Both the position numbers and the translations under genes were made by a program. Of a stretch of 64,000 nt of DNA, positions 55,635 through 64,000 are shown piece by piece. Each line of letters opens with the position of its first letter. The stretch's first letter is position 1. The stretch spans positions 13,552 to 77,551 of the forward strand of contig JBCBYV010000023.1 in the NCBI GenBank assembly GCA_039815685.1, read 5' to 3'. Below the pieces are notes generated by a model that was not told the DNA's origin, searched no databases, and was given only the letters and a program-made list of their open reading frames with translations. The DNA comes from Thermohalobaculum sp039815685 (GTDB taxonomy: Bacteria; Pseudomonadota; Alphaproteobacteria; Rhodobacterales; Rhodobacteraceae).

Positions 55635-56279
55635 TTATCGGATCGGCCGGGTTTCTGGGCGGATGAGGTTGAGGATCGTGTGCGGATCGGCCCCGGCGAA
55701 GAGCAGCTTGATCACGATCGCGGCCGCTGCCTCGAGTTGATAGGCATGACGGTTGTCGCCGAGGCGGAGGGGCTCTGCCCCCACATCCGCGATCAGCTCG
55801 GCAATCATCTCGGCCGCGCCATCATCGGCTGTGTAGAGGGTCACCATCCGCCGCCCGTCATAGGTCATGTCGGCGTCGGCCCAGACGGCGGTCTGCGCCA
55901 TGTTGAAGGCCTTGCCGACCATGGCGCCCGGCAAGGCGTCCGAAATCGCCTCGGTGAGTGATCGGCCATCCTCGCGCGTGGTGAGGAAGGTCTCGACGCT
56001 AACGGGATTGTTGATGTCGATGACGATCTTTCCCTCGAACGCCGTGGCGCCTCCGGCAGCCTCGATCGCGTTGAAGACGTCTTCGCCCCGGGTTGCCAGG
56101 ACGACGACATCCGCTAAGCCCACGGCCTCCGCCGCAGTGCCCGCGGAAGCACCCACAGCCTCTGCCGCGGCGAGGGTCTTCTCCGGATTGCGCCCGGACA
56201 CCATCACCTCGTGCTTGTCGACCCACTTGGCGGCAAGCGCCTGAGCCATCCCCCCTGCACCGACAAATCCGATCTTCAT
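55635..56279 (-). CDS. NADP-binding F420-oxidoreductase-like protein
   Basis: A 214-residue Rossmann protein of the NPD/F420-dependent oxidoreductase family (coenzyme F420-binding F420_oxidored type). The opening MKIGFVGAGGMAQALAAKWV is the dinucleotide fold, HEVMVSGRNPEKTLAAAEA includes the NADP-specific Arg, and VVVLATRGEDV, GKIVIDINNPVS and LPGAMVGKAFNMAQTAV follow family order. In organisms without F420, such proteins act as general NADP reductases with unknown partners. AAGGAGGCGGAG precedes the ATG at 56279. It is divergent from the LysR gene. Confidence 0.85.
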   Translation of the reverse strand: MKIGFVGAGGMAQALAAKWVDKHEVMVSGRNPEKTLAAAEAVGASAGTAAEAVGLADVVVLATRGEDVFNAIEAAGGATAFEGKIVIDINNPVSVETFLTTREDGRSLTEAISDALPGAMVGKAFNMAQTAVWADADMTYDGRRMVTLYTADDGAAEMIAELIADVGAEPLRLGDNRHAYQLEAAAAIVIKLLFAGADPHTILNLIRPETRPIR

Positions 56280-56341
56280 CTCCGCCTCCTTCACTCTGTG
56301 ATGAGGCGAACCTAGGATCGGCAAAAACATAGTTGAAATCG

Positions 56342-56352
56342 ATACGATGTAT
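56342..56352. promoter_or_regulatory. Candidate LysR-type operator
   Basis: ATAC-GAT-GTAT is a small dyad in the 89-base, AT-rich gap between the F420-oxidoreductase-like gene and the divergent LysR gene. It is short, so only location supports it. Confidence 0.35.
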
Positions 56353-56368
56353 TCCTGATATAAACAGT

Positions 56369-57268
56369 ATGGATATAAAACAGTCGGAGATCGGTCTCCT
56401 CATCGCCCTTGATGCACTCCTCGAACGCGAGAGCGTCACGGCGGCGGCCCAGGCGCTGGGCATAAGCCAGCCTGCGATGTCGGCGCAGCTTGCGCGGCTG
56501 CGGGCGTTATTCAACGATCCCTTGCTCACTGCATCGGGACGCAGGCTTCTCCCTACCGCCCGGGCGCTGGAGATAAAGGTCCCGCTGAGGGCGCTCCTGG
56601 CGGATCTCGATCTACTGGTGCGCGAGAATGCGCGGTTCGATCCGGTGACGACCGACCGGGTCTTCCGGATCATCGGGACGGATTATGCGCATGCCGTCCT
56701 GTCCTCGGCGCTGCTCAAGGCCCTTCAGGAGCAGGCTCCCAAGGCGCAGGTGGCGCTGCTGCCCTTTGATCCGACCACGGTCTGGTCGCAGCTTGAACAC
56801 GACGCAGCCGACCTGGCACTCGCGACGGGCATGCAGATCCAGGAGGCGCGACGGCGGCCCGGGTTCTCGGAGCAGTTCACGGTCATTCAACGGCAGGGCC
56901 ATCCGCGGGGAACGGCGCCCTTCACCCTGGATACCTTCTGCGAGGCCGACCACGTGCTGATCTCGCCTCAGGGTGGCGGCTTCTTCGGTGCGACTGACAA
57001 GTTCCTGGCGTCGAAGGGGCGCAAACGGCGTATCGCCTGTTCACTTCCGAGCTTTCTGCTTGCGCCCGGCGTGGTGGCCGGCTCCGACCTGATCGCGGTG
57101 ATCCCGACGCGCCTCGCCATGCTCTTCGATGATCTGATCGAGCAATTCCCGACGCCCTTCCCGTCACCGAGTTTCGGGGTCGATATCCTCTGGCATCCGC
57201 GCCGCCAGAACGATCCCGCGCATGTCTGGCTGCGGTCGCTCGTCGCCAAGACCACATCCGATCAGTGA
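56369..57268 (+). CDS. LysR-family regulator (NodD-like type)
   Basis: A 299-residue LysR regulator. The helix-turn-helix is in SVTAAAQALGISQPAMSAQL (about 34-55), and the sequence of the following helix ending NDPLLTASGRRLLPT is that of the NodD/PA0477 branch. The effector domain starts near residue 95. The ATG at 56369 gives a normal N-terminus (MDIKQSEIGLLIALDAL); an earlier in-frame ATG at 56333 is less likely. It probably regulates the divergent two-gene unit (SDR-like and F420-oxidoreductase-like). Confidence 0.92.
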   Translation: MDIKQSEIGLLIALDALLERESVTAAAQALGISQPAMSAQLARLRALFNDPLLTASGRRLLPTARALEIKVPLRALLADLDLLVRENARFDPVTTDRVFRIIGTDYAHAVLSSALLKALQEQAPKAQVALLPFDPTTVWSQLEHDAADLALATGMQIQEARRRPGFSEQFTVIQRQGHPRGTAPFTLDTFCEADHVLISPQGGGFFGATDKFLASKGRKRRIACSLPSFLLAPGVVAGSDLIAVIPTRLAMLFDDLIEQFPTPFPSPSFGVDILWHPRRQNDPAHVWLRSLVAKTTSDQ

Positions 57269-57484
57269 GCTCGCCCCATCGGGACCCAACTGCGTTTAGC
57301 CCTTGGTCGCCGCGGGCGGCCGGCGCGGGCTTCGAAATCGCAATGCGTCGCGGCTGATGCATGCGCGAGCCGTTGCGTCGCTGACGCGAGCGCACTCGCC
57401 GACGCGTTCCCTCTCACACGGGCGGCGCAGCGTGCCTAATCAGGCGCATGTCGAGACCTTGGTCTTCGGTGCGCTCGCAGCGAC

Positions 57485-58390
57485 CTAGCGCGCCCCGGAC
57501 GGATCCGCGGCGATCGCTTCGGCGAGGATATCGAAGACGAGGCGGATGCGGCGGCTCGTGCGCAGTTCCTGGTGGGTGACCAGCCAGACCGGCATCGGGA
57601 TCGGCGGCAGGTTCGGCAGAACCTGTTCTACTTCCGGCGTGCAGGCGGCGACGTCCCGTGACATGAGCCCCATGCCAAGGCCGCGGCGCACCATCTCCCA
57701 ATAGACCACGCCGCTCTCGGAACTCAGGCGGAACTGCCCTCGCGAGACACCGACGCCGAGACCATTGAGCGCGGCGATGATCGGTTCGGATCGTCCAGGA
57801 TAGACGAAGGTTGCGTCGCTGAGATCGTCCGGTGTCGTCGGGCGACCATGGGCCTCGAGGTAACTCGTCGCGGCGTAGAGATGCGCCGTCGTCTCTCGTA
57901 CGAGGCGTGCGACGAGATCAGGCTGCTCGGGGCGGACATGGCGGATGGCGATGTCTGCCTCGCGCCGTTGCAGGTCGCTGATCTCGTTGGCGGCGACCAC
58001 CTCGATCTCGATCCCCGGCGCTTCTGTGCGCAGGCGCGCGAGGATCGGGGGTAGCTGGTGGACGGCGACGACATCACTGGCCGAGATTGCGACGCGTCCT
58101 TCGATCGTCTCCGTCCGGCCCGCCGCCGCCAACGAAACGCGCCCTGCTGCCTCGCCCATCGCTCGCACATGCTCGGCAAGTTCGAGCCCCGGTCCCGTCA
58201 GCGAGAGCGAGCGTCCGATACGCTCGAAGAGCGCGACGCCGAGATCGGCCTCGAGCGCGGCGACCTGACGGCTGAGCGTTGGTTGGCTGAGCCCGAGTGC
58301 CCGCGCGGCGGCCGAGAGCGAGCCCGTCTCTGCGGTCGCAAGGAAGGCCTTGGCCTGGTTCCAGTCAAAGGCGACGCGCTGCCAATTCAT
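57485..58390 (-). CDS. LysR-family regulator
   Basis: A 301-residue LysR regulator. The N-terminal helix-turn-helix is DWNQAKAFLATAETGSLSAA followed by ARALGLSQPTLSRQVAALEA, and the effector domain carries IEIEVVAANEISDLQRREAD typical of the AraC-independent, LTTR 'DUF' branch. The ATG at 58390 is selected since it gives the usual seven residues before DWNQ; no ribosome-binding site is visible. It is divergent from the methyltransferase and TVP38-type genes across 134 bases and is their likely regulator. Confidence 0.92.
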   Translation of the reverse strand: MNWQRVAFDWNQAKAFLATAETGSLSAAARALGLSQPTLSRQVAALEADLGVALFERIGRSLSLTGPGLELAEHVRAMGEAAGRVSLAAAGRTETIEGRVAISASDVVAVHQLPPILARLRTEAPGIEIEVVAANEISDLQRREADIAIRHVRPEQPDLVARLVRETTAHLYAATSYLEAHGRPTTPDDLSDATFVYPGRSEPIIAALNGLGVGVSRGQFRLSSESGVVYWEMVRRGLGMGLMSRDVAACTPEVEQVLPNLPPIPMPVWLVTHQELRTSRRIRLVFDILAEAIAADPSGAR

Positions 58391-58524
58391 GCATGTTTGT
58401 ATATCTAGCCTGCATTGCCGGACAATTCCTATCCGCTCGGTGGAGGTGTACGCGGCGGCATCGCTCGGGACCGCGGACTTGTCGTTGCGTTGGTTGACCG
58501 GGCGGATCATCGAAAGGACACGCT

Positions 58525-59151
58525 ATGAAGGACGCTCAGGCGTTCTGGGACGGCCTCGCCCGTGGTTATGCAAAGAAGCCCGTCAAGGATGTCGGTGCCT
58601 ACGAGCAGACGCTTGGGCGCACGCGGACACATCTCGCCGCGACGGACCGAGTGCTGGAGCTCGGCTGTGGTACCGGCAGCACGGCGCTGCGCCTTGCCGG
58701 CGCGGTGGGCGAGTACATCGCGAGCGACATCTCGCCCGCGATGATCGCGATCGCCGAGGAGAAGGCTGTCGCCGACGGGCCAGAGAACCTGCGCTTCGTT
58801 GCTGCCGCGCTGAACGACGCGCCGCGCGCCGAGGGGGGCTTTGACGCGGTGCTGGCCTTTCACCTGATGCATCTCGTGGACGACCTGCCGGGCGCTCTCG
58901 GCGCCATCGCCGAACGGCTGCGCCCGGGCGGGGTGTTTATCTCGAAGACCGTCTGTCTCGGTGAGCGCGGTGGCTGGAAGCTTCGCGCCTTCGTCCGTTT
59001 CATGCGCCTCCTCGGTATTGCCCCGCCGGTTGCCTATCTCAGCACCGAGGGGCTGGAGGCCGCGATCACCGCAGCCGGCTTCGAGATCGTCGAGACGGGG
59101 AGGTTCCCGAAGGTCCCGCCGAACCACTTTGTCGTCGCGCGGCGGGTCTGA
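58525..59151 (+). CDS. Class I SAM-dependent methyltransferase
   Basis: A 208-residue methyltransferase of the UbiE/type 11-12 group. Motif I is VLELGCGTGSTALRLA (43-58), motif post-I ends YIASDISPAMI, and motif IV is FDAVLAFHLMHLVDD with LRPGGVFISKTVCLGE as post-III. The N-terminus WDGLARGYAKKPVKDVGAYE is typical of the family. AAAGGA precedes the ATG. The TVP38-type gene follows 4 bases after its stop, so the two are co-transcribed. The substrate is unknown, possibly a quinone-like or small lipid molecule. Confidence 0.9.
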   Translation: MKDAQAFWDGLARGYAKKPVKDVGAYEQTLGRTRTHLAATDRVLELGCGTGSTALRLAGAVGEYIASDISPAMIAIAEEKAVADGPENLRFVAAALNDAPRAEGGFDAVLAFHLMHLVDDLPGALGAIAERLRPGGVFISKTVCLGERGGWKLRAFVRFMRLLGIAPPVAYLSTEGLEAAITAAGFEIVETGRFPKVPPNHFVVARRV

Positions 59152-59155
59152 TCCG

Positions 59156-59884
59156 ATGACCGTCCAAAGTCCTCTCCACATTGCCATGGCGGTCGCGGTG
59201 CTTCATCGTCTCGGAAGACAGAGACCTGTGCGGCTCGGCCTTCTTCTCCTCATCCCCCTGTCGGTGACGGTGCCCTTCTGGTGGTCGCCGGTGGCCCATG
59301 GCGTCACGGTGCTGGTCGACGATCCGGGAGTGGCGATTGCTGCCGCCGGCGCGCTGGGACCCGTCGCAGTGGTCGCGCTGATCGCGCTTGCGACCGTGAT
59401 CGCACCCATTCCTGGCGGCCCGATCGCCGTTGCGGCGGGCGCGCTCTATGGCGCGTCAACGGGCGGCGTGCTGACACTTGCAGGTGCGGTACTTGGGGCG
59501 ATCACAGCCTTCGCTATCGCACGGGCGCTCGGGCGCGACGCGGTTCGCGGCTCGCGTCTGGCCGCCGTCGCCTGGATCGCACGGCCGCGCCCGCAGGGTC
59601 GCCTCATGGCAATCGTCTTCCTGTCGCGGCTCGTCCCGTTCATTTCGTTCGACGCCGTGAGCTATGCGGCCGGGCTCAGCACATTGGCTGCGTGGCGTTT
59701 TGCGCTCGCCACCTTTGCCGGTATCGCGCCGATGAGCTTTCTGCTTGCCGCAGTGGGCGCGGGCCTCGTGGACGATCCCGAAGCCTTCGCACCGCTCATG
59801 ATGCTGTTCGTCGGTCTGACCGCGGTGCAGTTTCTGGCCACGATAGTGATCAAGAGCCTTCGTCGGGCGATGGAGCAGACCTAG
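59156..59884 (+). CDS. TVP38/TMEM64 (DedA-type) membrane protein
   Basis: A 242-residue inner-membrane protein with about six hydrophobic segments. The VTT/DedA-type domain has IAPIPGGPIAVAAGALYGAS (about 83-102) and VFLSRLVPFISFDAVSYAAG, both hallmarks of TVP38/TMEM64. These proteins help lipid translocation and envelope integrity; specific substrate unknown. The ATG at 59156 lies 4 bases after the methyltransferase stop. It is the second DedA-related protein of the window but of a different branch from the YqaA-type one near 4.5 kb. Confidence 0.88.
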   Translation: MTVQSPLHIAMAVAVLHRLGRQRPVRLGLLLLIPLSVTVPFWWSPVAHGVTVLVDDPGVAIAAAGALGPVAVVALIALATVIAPIPGGPIAVAAGALYGASTGGVLTLAGAVLGAITAFAIARALGRDAVRGSRLAAVAWIARPRPQGRLMAIVFLSRLVPFISFDAVSYAAGLSTLAAWRFALATFAGIAPMSFLLAAVGAGLVDDPEAFAPLMMLFVGLTAVQFLATIVIKSLRRAMEQT

Positions 59885-60195
59885 GTCGAAGCATCGGCAG
59901 GGCGCCTCCTCGCGCGAAGGATAGAAGGCGGCTGCTTCCCCCGGGGGTTGCAGCCGCTGGGCCCAGCACCGCAAGCGAGCCCCTCTGACGCTTCGCCGGT
60001 CATACAGGGTTCGCCGCATAGGGCGCTCCGTGGGCATCCATGAAAGTCGGTCACGCTGCCGGAGCGAGCCTTCTGACCGGGCTGGGAGAGGGCCGCCGCT
60101 GAGCCGGCAGAGACGTTCATCGGATGGCTCGGGTCCCTTGCCAGCGCCGGGGCGCCTGTTAAGGCTCCCGGCACTCAAACTTGGGGGTATGCTGG
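59885..60195. other. Non-coding gap
   Basis: This 311-base gap contains one hairpin near its start (59928-59957) and otherwise nothing I can support. It separates the TVP38-type gene from the aldo/keto reductase gene on the same strand. Confidence 0.45.
59928..59957 (+). terminator. Candidate terminator after the TVP38-type gene
   Basis: GCGGCTGC (59928-59935) pairs with GCAGCCGC (59950-59957). The loop itself holds a CCCCC/GGGGG pair, giving a long stem. There is no T-run after it. Confidence 0.45.
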
Positions 60196-61239
60196 ATGCG
60201 ACGCACACGTCTTGGCCGCACTGACATCGAGGTGAGCGGCTTCTGCCTCGGCACGATGACCTTCGGGACAAACACCGACGAGGCGGAGGCTTTCCGCCAG
60301 CTCGATGCCAGCCTCGATCATGGCATCGATTTCCTGGACACGGCCGAGATGTACCCGGTGAACCCCGTGCGCAAAGAGACCGTGGGCCTCACCGAGGAGA
60401 TCATCGGGCGTTGGATCGCAAAGACCGGGCGGCGCGCCGACTACGTCATTGCCACCAAATGCGTCGGCGAGAACGGCTCCTTCGTGCGCGAGGGGCAGGT
60501 TGTGGACGGTCGAGTCATTCGCGAGGCCTGCGAGGGGTCGCTTCGCCGCCTCGGCATCGATTGTATCGATCTCTATCAGCTGCACTGGCCGAACCGCGGC
60601 TCCTACCATTTCCGCCAGATCTGGTGCTACGACCCGTCGAAGCAGGACCGGGCGACGACGATCCAGAACATGGACGATGTGATGGGTGCGCTCCGGGACC
60701 TCGTCGCAGACGGCAAAATCCGCGCTTTCGGTCTCTCGAACGAAAGTGCCTGGGGCACCGCGCAGTGGCTGGCCGCGGGGGAACGAACCGGTGGGCCGCG
60801 CATCGCCGCGATCCAGAACGAATACTCCCCCCTCTGCCGGATGCCTTATGACGGTGACATGGCGGAGCTCGGGCACAACGAAGAGGTGACCCTTCTGGCA
60901 TTCTCTCCGCTCGCCACCGGTTTCGTGACGGGCAAGTATCTCGACGGTGCGTTGCCGCAGGGCTCCCGTCACCAGATCGCCGGCGGGTCGCCGCGTTCCT
61001 CGCCGCGGCTCGATGCGGCGGTCGGCGCCTACCTCGACGTGGCTCGGAAACACGGCATCGATCCCGTTCACATGGCGCTCGCCTTCTGCCTGCAGCGGCC
61101 CTTCCCCTGCATTCCGATCTTCGGTGCGACGACGCTGGCACAGCTCGAACACATCGCCGCAGGGCAGGAGCTTACGTTGAGCGCCGATGTCCTTGCCGAC
61201 TTGGCGGAGGCAAACCGGGCCCACCCGATGCCGTTCTGA
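60196..61239 (+). CDS. Aldo/keto reductase (Tas-like)
   Basis: A 347-residue NADP-dependent aldo/keto reductase of the Tas branch (longer than the usual 280-320). The catalytic tetrad is visible: D and Y in DFLDTAEMYP, K in VIATKCVGEN and H in LYQLHWPNRG. FGLSNESAWGTAQWL and IQNEYSPLCR are the family strands, with ALAFCLQRPFPCIPIFGATT near the cofactor site. The ATG at 60196 follows GGGGGT, and gives the canonical MRRTRLGRTDIEVSGF opening. It stands alone; the substrate cannot be predicted. Confidence 0.92.
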   Translation: MRRTRLGRTDIEVSGFCLGTMTFGTNTDEAEAFRQLDASLDHGIDFLDTAEMYPVNPVRKETVGLTEEIIGRWIAKTGRRADYVIATKCVGENGSFVREGQVVDGRVIREACEGSLRRLGIDCIDLYQLHWPNRGSYHFRQIWCYDPSKQDRATTIQNMDDVMGALRDLVADGKIRAFGLSNESAWGTAQWLAAGERTGGPRIAAIQNEYSPLCRMPYDGDMAELGHNEEVTLLAFSPLATGFVTGKYLDGALPQGSRHQIAGGSPRSSPRLDAAVGAYLDVARKHGIDPVHMALAFCLQRPFPCIPIFGATTLAQLEHIAAGQELTLSADVLADLAEANRAHPMPF

Positions 61240-61501
61240 AAGGCGCGGACCACCGAACGACTGGCGCCGACCCACGGGGCCCTCGGCAGCGTGGTCACGC
61301 GCCATCGATTGATGCCTCGGTCCACGGCCGCCCTTGTTGCCATTGGCGCTCCCATACCGAGTGAGCGACAATCCGCTGGGCCAAAGGACGTTGAGGTGCG
61401 GCTTGGAGACGTCGAGAGCGTGCGACGCATCTGATGGACATGCGGCAGGGGTGCTGCGGGTTCGCGTAGGAAGCAGTCCGGCTGGATGTGGCGACGGTTG
61501 T

Positions 61502-62791
61502 CTATTCGGGCCTGGCTTGCTCAAGCCGTTTTTCGATCTCGGCGACGGCTGCGCCAGCGCCGTCCTCGTTTCTCAGCCGGACTGCGAACTCTTGCGCGCG
61601 GGCTCTGATGTCGCGATCAGAGGTGGCCACGCGGATCGACTCGGAGAGTCTCTCCGGCGTGAGGCGCTTCCGCGGGACCGGTGAGGCGCCGAGGCCGAGC
61701 GCGACGCTTAGTTCGGCCCAGCCGGGCTGGTCCCCGAAGAAAGGACATATCACCGTCGGAACACCGGCCCGAATCCCTGCGGCGGTCGTGCCCGCACCGC
61801 CATGGTGGACGACGGCGGCCATCTGCGGAAAGAGCCACCCATGCGGTACCGACCCAACGGCGCACATGTCGTCGGCTTCAGCCCCGATCTCGGCCCAACC
61901 TGATCCGATCACGCCGCGAACGCCGGCCAGCCTTAGCGCCTCCACTACGAGGCGGCCGAGCGCTTCGGGGTCGCGCGTCGTCATGCTGCCGAAGCCGACA
62001 TAGACCGGCGCGTCCCCCGCCGCTAGGAACTCTGCGAGCGGCCCGGGCGGCGTGTAGTCCGGATCGGGGGGCAGCCACCAGTACCCGGTCATCAGCGCCC
62101 CTCCGGGCCAGTCGGCCGGTGGCGTGACGACGAGAGGACTTAGCGCATGCAGCACGGTGATGGCGCCCGCGCCGGGCGGGAACAGAACATCGCGGGCGCG
62201 TCTCACTGGGGCGAGGCCTAGCTGAGCGCATCTGAACTCGTTAACCGACGGCTTGTAGGTCGCGTAGGACATCGCGACGAGGCGATATGACAGTCGTTTG
62301 TAGCCCGGGATCGGCACGCGAGGGAGACCCACCGCCGGAAAGGCGGAGGTCGGCACGATCACCGGCTGCAGGACACAGAGCATCGCCGGGACGCCCAGGG
62401 CTTCGGCGATATGCGGCCCGGCGATGACCTTGGGGTGATAGAGGATGAGATCGGGATCTGCCGCTTGCGCCGCCTGCCAGGCCTCCACGCAGAGCTGCGC
62501 ATTGATGGCTCCCGATCCACGGGCGAGGCGGATGCCCGCGGCGAGACGACCGAAGAGCCCGGAACCTCCCTCCAGCATGGTCTTGCCGTCCCTTGAATGA
62601 ACGATCTCGAGCAACGCGTCAGTGAGCGGTGCGAAGTCGAGACCGAAGGAGGCGATCCAGCTCCCGAAATGCTCGGCCGTGGCCAGCGTGACCCGATGAC
62701 CCCGTTCTCGCAGCCGGAGCGCAAGCGCAACGAACGGCTCCACGTCTCCGCGCGTGCCATAGGTCAGAATGAGGAGTTTGGCGGGGTCCAT
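61502..62791 (-). CDS. UGT/MGT-type glycosyltransferase
   Basis: A 429-residue GT-B enzyme of family 1 (UDP-glycosyltransferase, sterol glucosyltransferase or macrolide glycosyltransferase type). The N-terminus LLILTYGTRGDVEPFVALAL is that of sterol 3-beta-glucosyltransferases, and the C-terminal donor motif is PHGWLFPQMAAVVHHGGAGT followed by TAAGIRAGVPTVICPFFGDQ. It transfers a sugar to a lipid, sterol-like or natural-product acceptor. It lies alone, with no biosynthetic gene cluster near it, 200 bases before a transposase remnant. The acceptor is unknown. Confidence 0.92.
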   Translation of the reverse strand: MDPAKLLILTYGTRGDVEPFVALALRLRERGHRVTLATAEHFGSWIASFGLDFAPLTDALLEIVHSRDGKTMLEGGSGLFGRLAAGIRLARGSGAINAQLCVEAWQAAQAADPDLILYHPKVIAGPHIAEALGVPAMLCVLQPVIVPTSAFPAVGLPRVPIPGYKRLSYRLVAMSYATYKPSVNEFRCAQLGLAPVRRARDVLFPPGAGAITVLHALSPLVVTPPADWPGGALMTGYWWLPPDPDYTPPGPLAEFLAAGDAPVYVGFGSMTTRDPEALGRLVVEALRLAGVRGVIGSGWAEIGAEADDMCAVGSVPHGWLFPQMAAVVHHGGAGTTAAGIRAGVPTVICPFFGDQPGWAELSVALGLGASPVPRKRLTPERLSESIRVATSDRDIRARAQEFAVRLRNEDGAGAAVAEIEKRLEQARPE

Positions 62792-62991
62792 TAGACGGCG
62801 CTACCATGCGGCATAGTCGGTCATTACCCGTCCCGAGGTGGCCTCCGCAACGCAGACGGCACGCCTCCGTTCGCGCGGATCTCCGCTCGGCAACTCTACG
62901 GTGCTGCGGTGGTTGATGGGCTCGCGATCCTAGGATCGTCCAGGGCCTCCAGCACTGAGAGATGCGCTCGACGGCAACAACGCAGTCGCCC

Positions 62992-63824
62992 TCAGAGTTC
63001 GTCTCCAGTGGTGGTTTCGCCAGCGATGTGGTGGGATGTCAGCTTGATCATCGAGATCTGGATCATGGTCTGGAAGGTCTCGGCTAAGCGTTCGAAGTCC
63101 TTTGCGGGGTGGCGATGGATGGTGGATCCGCGCAAGTGTGCGCTCAATGGTCCATCGCTTGACCTGAACTACGAAGCCACGCTCGGAGCACTGGACGGTT
63201 TCGACCGGGCGTGACGCGGCGTCGGCAACGCGCGGCCCCTGAGATCCGGCGTCAGCGCGGCAGCGCTCGACGAAAGGGAAGCGGGGGGCGATGACGTCGA
63301 ACACGAGCGCGGCGCCGTCGCGATCCTGAGCGTCGGCCGAGTGGACCTCCATGCGGATCATCAGACGTAGCGTGTCGGAGAGCGGATGCCGCTTGCACCC
63401 CTTGATCTGCCTTCCGGCGCAGAAACCAACTGCGTTTCGGGCGTCAGGACCGGTCTTGACGCTCTGACTGTCGATGATCGCCGCCGAGCGGCTCTCTTCT
63501 CGTACCTACAGATCGCGGCATCGGCGGTAGAGAGCATCGTGGATGCTCGCCGAGGTTACGCCATCGCGCCACGCCCGAGAGTAGCCGCAGACGGTGCTGC
63601 GCGGAGGAACGTCGTGGGGCAGCATCCGCCACTGATACCCGGTCTGAAGAAGATGTAAGATAGCATCGACCACCCGGCGCGGGCAGGATCTTTGCGGTCG
63701 ACCGCCAGGCTTCGCCTACGGGAAACAGTGGCGCGATGAGCGCCCATTCCCGATCCGTCACGTAGCTTGAGTACGCCTCGTCGAGGCGCGCACAGTCTCG
63801 TCGGGTGGCCGCCGTCCGATCCAT
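62992..63824 (-). pseudogene. IS5-family transposase, frameshifted and interrupted
   Basis: The start (ATG 63824, GGAGGT upstream) reads MDRTAATRRDCARLDEAYSS then YVTDREWALIAPLFP, the usual IS5/IS427-type opening. The frame shifts by +1 near 63690 and goes on RRVVDAILHLLQTGYQWRML. A TAG stop interrupts at 63506-63508. After it the same frame gives IIDSQSVKTGPDARNAVGFC, VHSADAQDRDGAALVFDV, RCRADAG and IERTLARI, so the D-D-E residues are still visible. A second shift lies near 63115, after which the end reads FERLAETFQTMIQISMIKLT. No clear terminal inverted repeats were found. It cannot encode a working transposase. Confidence 0.88.
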
Positions 63825-63943
63825 CCTACCTCCGTCGTATCTTGCCAGGAACAACGGCCATGGAGTGGATGCCGCCTCGCGACGGCATCGCAATGTGCCA
63901 CGCTGGCGCTTGCTTGAAGCGACAAGAATGGGAAGGAGCTTCC

Positions 63944-64000
63944 ATGGGACGGGGCATCGTTATCGGCCTGGATTTGGCGAAGCAGAGCTTCCAGGTGCAC
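63944..64000 (+). mobile_element. IS110-family transposase, N-terminal part only
   Basis: The last 57 bases read MGRGIVIGLDLAKQSFQVH, the DEDD-type N-terminus of IS110/IS116/IS902 transposases (first catalytic Asp in GLDLAK). AAGGAG lies close to the ATG. The rest is beyond the window, so integrity cannot be judged. With the IS5 remnant it forms a mobile-element hotspot. Confidence 0.85.

Noticed and set aside
58429..58444. A fourth copy of the exopolysaccharide palindrome upstream of the methyltransferase gene
   Set aside because: The left arm CTATCCG is perfect, but the right arm is GGTGGA-like and does not match CGGATAG. One half-site is expected by chance.
62880..63900. Terminal inverted repeats and target duplication of the IS5 element
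   Set aside because: Comparison of both flanks gave only short, imperfect matches, partly in the wrong orientation.
1..64000. CRISPR array, prophage or antiphage defence system
   Set aside because: No regularly spaced direct repeats, Cas, integrase, phage structural or restriction-type genes were found on either strand.

Overview
The window is chromosomal DNA of a GC-rich alphaproteobacterium, most likely a Rhodobacterales member. The evidence is an NDUFS4-type complex I subunit gene (9784-10095), a pmbA / CysQ-like phosphatase / DUF4170 / acyltransferase / waaA / lpxK block, very short intergenic gaps, and a complete Paracoccus-type sox cluster for thiosulfate oxidation. Species cannot be fixed from sequence alone.

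Layout. 1-9.2 kb: housekeeping and exported proteins (phosphotransferase, outer-membrane barrel, mmsA, YqaA-type membrane protein, methyltransferase, uvrB). 9.48-9.67 kb: a strong candidate small RNA with its own promoter, a 17-bp stem and an intrinsic terminator. 9.8-22.9 kb: complex I accessory subunit, GDP-mannose synthesis (manC), pmbA, the lipid A/Kdo block, bolA-grxD-pth, ychF and a second barrel protein. 22.94-23.07 kb: tRNA-Gln(CTG) with a good promoter. 23.2-35.5 kb: the sox cluster, arranged soxT-soxR-glcG-like-soxS facing soxVWXYZABCDEF plus a DUF302 gene. AT-rich operator-like sites lie at soxS/soxV and soxW/soxX, the two positions where SoxR is known to act in Paracoccus.

35.8-51.4 kb: a globin, then an exopolysaccharide region. 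It holds a TagA-sugar transferase fusion, a GumC-like chain-length protein, a Wzy/ligase-like protein, three glycosyltransferases, a Wzx flippase and Wza. Embedded in it is a three-gene sensory operon: a FIST-domain protein, a hybrid histidine kinase with a LOV domain that keeps its flavin-adduct cysteine, and a LuxR/NarL-type response regulator. A 16-bp palindrome with 7-2-7 geometry (consensus CTRTCCK-WW-CGKATAG) occurs ahead of the fusion/FIST pair, ahead of gumC and ahead of wzx/wza. I infer a blue-light-responsive two-component system controlling exopolysaccharide synthesis; this is the most promising candidate for an undescribed system here.

51.6-62.8 kb: accessory metabolic genes in divergent regulator/operon units: AsnC-type with hydrolase-RraA-cupin; LysR with an atypical SDR and an NADP-binding protein; LysR with a methyltransferase and a TVP38-type membrane protein; then an aldo/keto reductase and a UGT-type glycosyltransferase. 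62.9-64 kb: mobile DNA, namely an IS5-family transposase pseudogene broken by two frameshifts and a stop, and the first codons of an IS110-family transposase running off the window.
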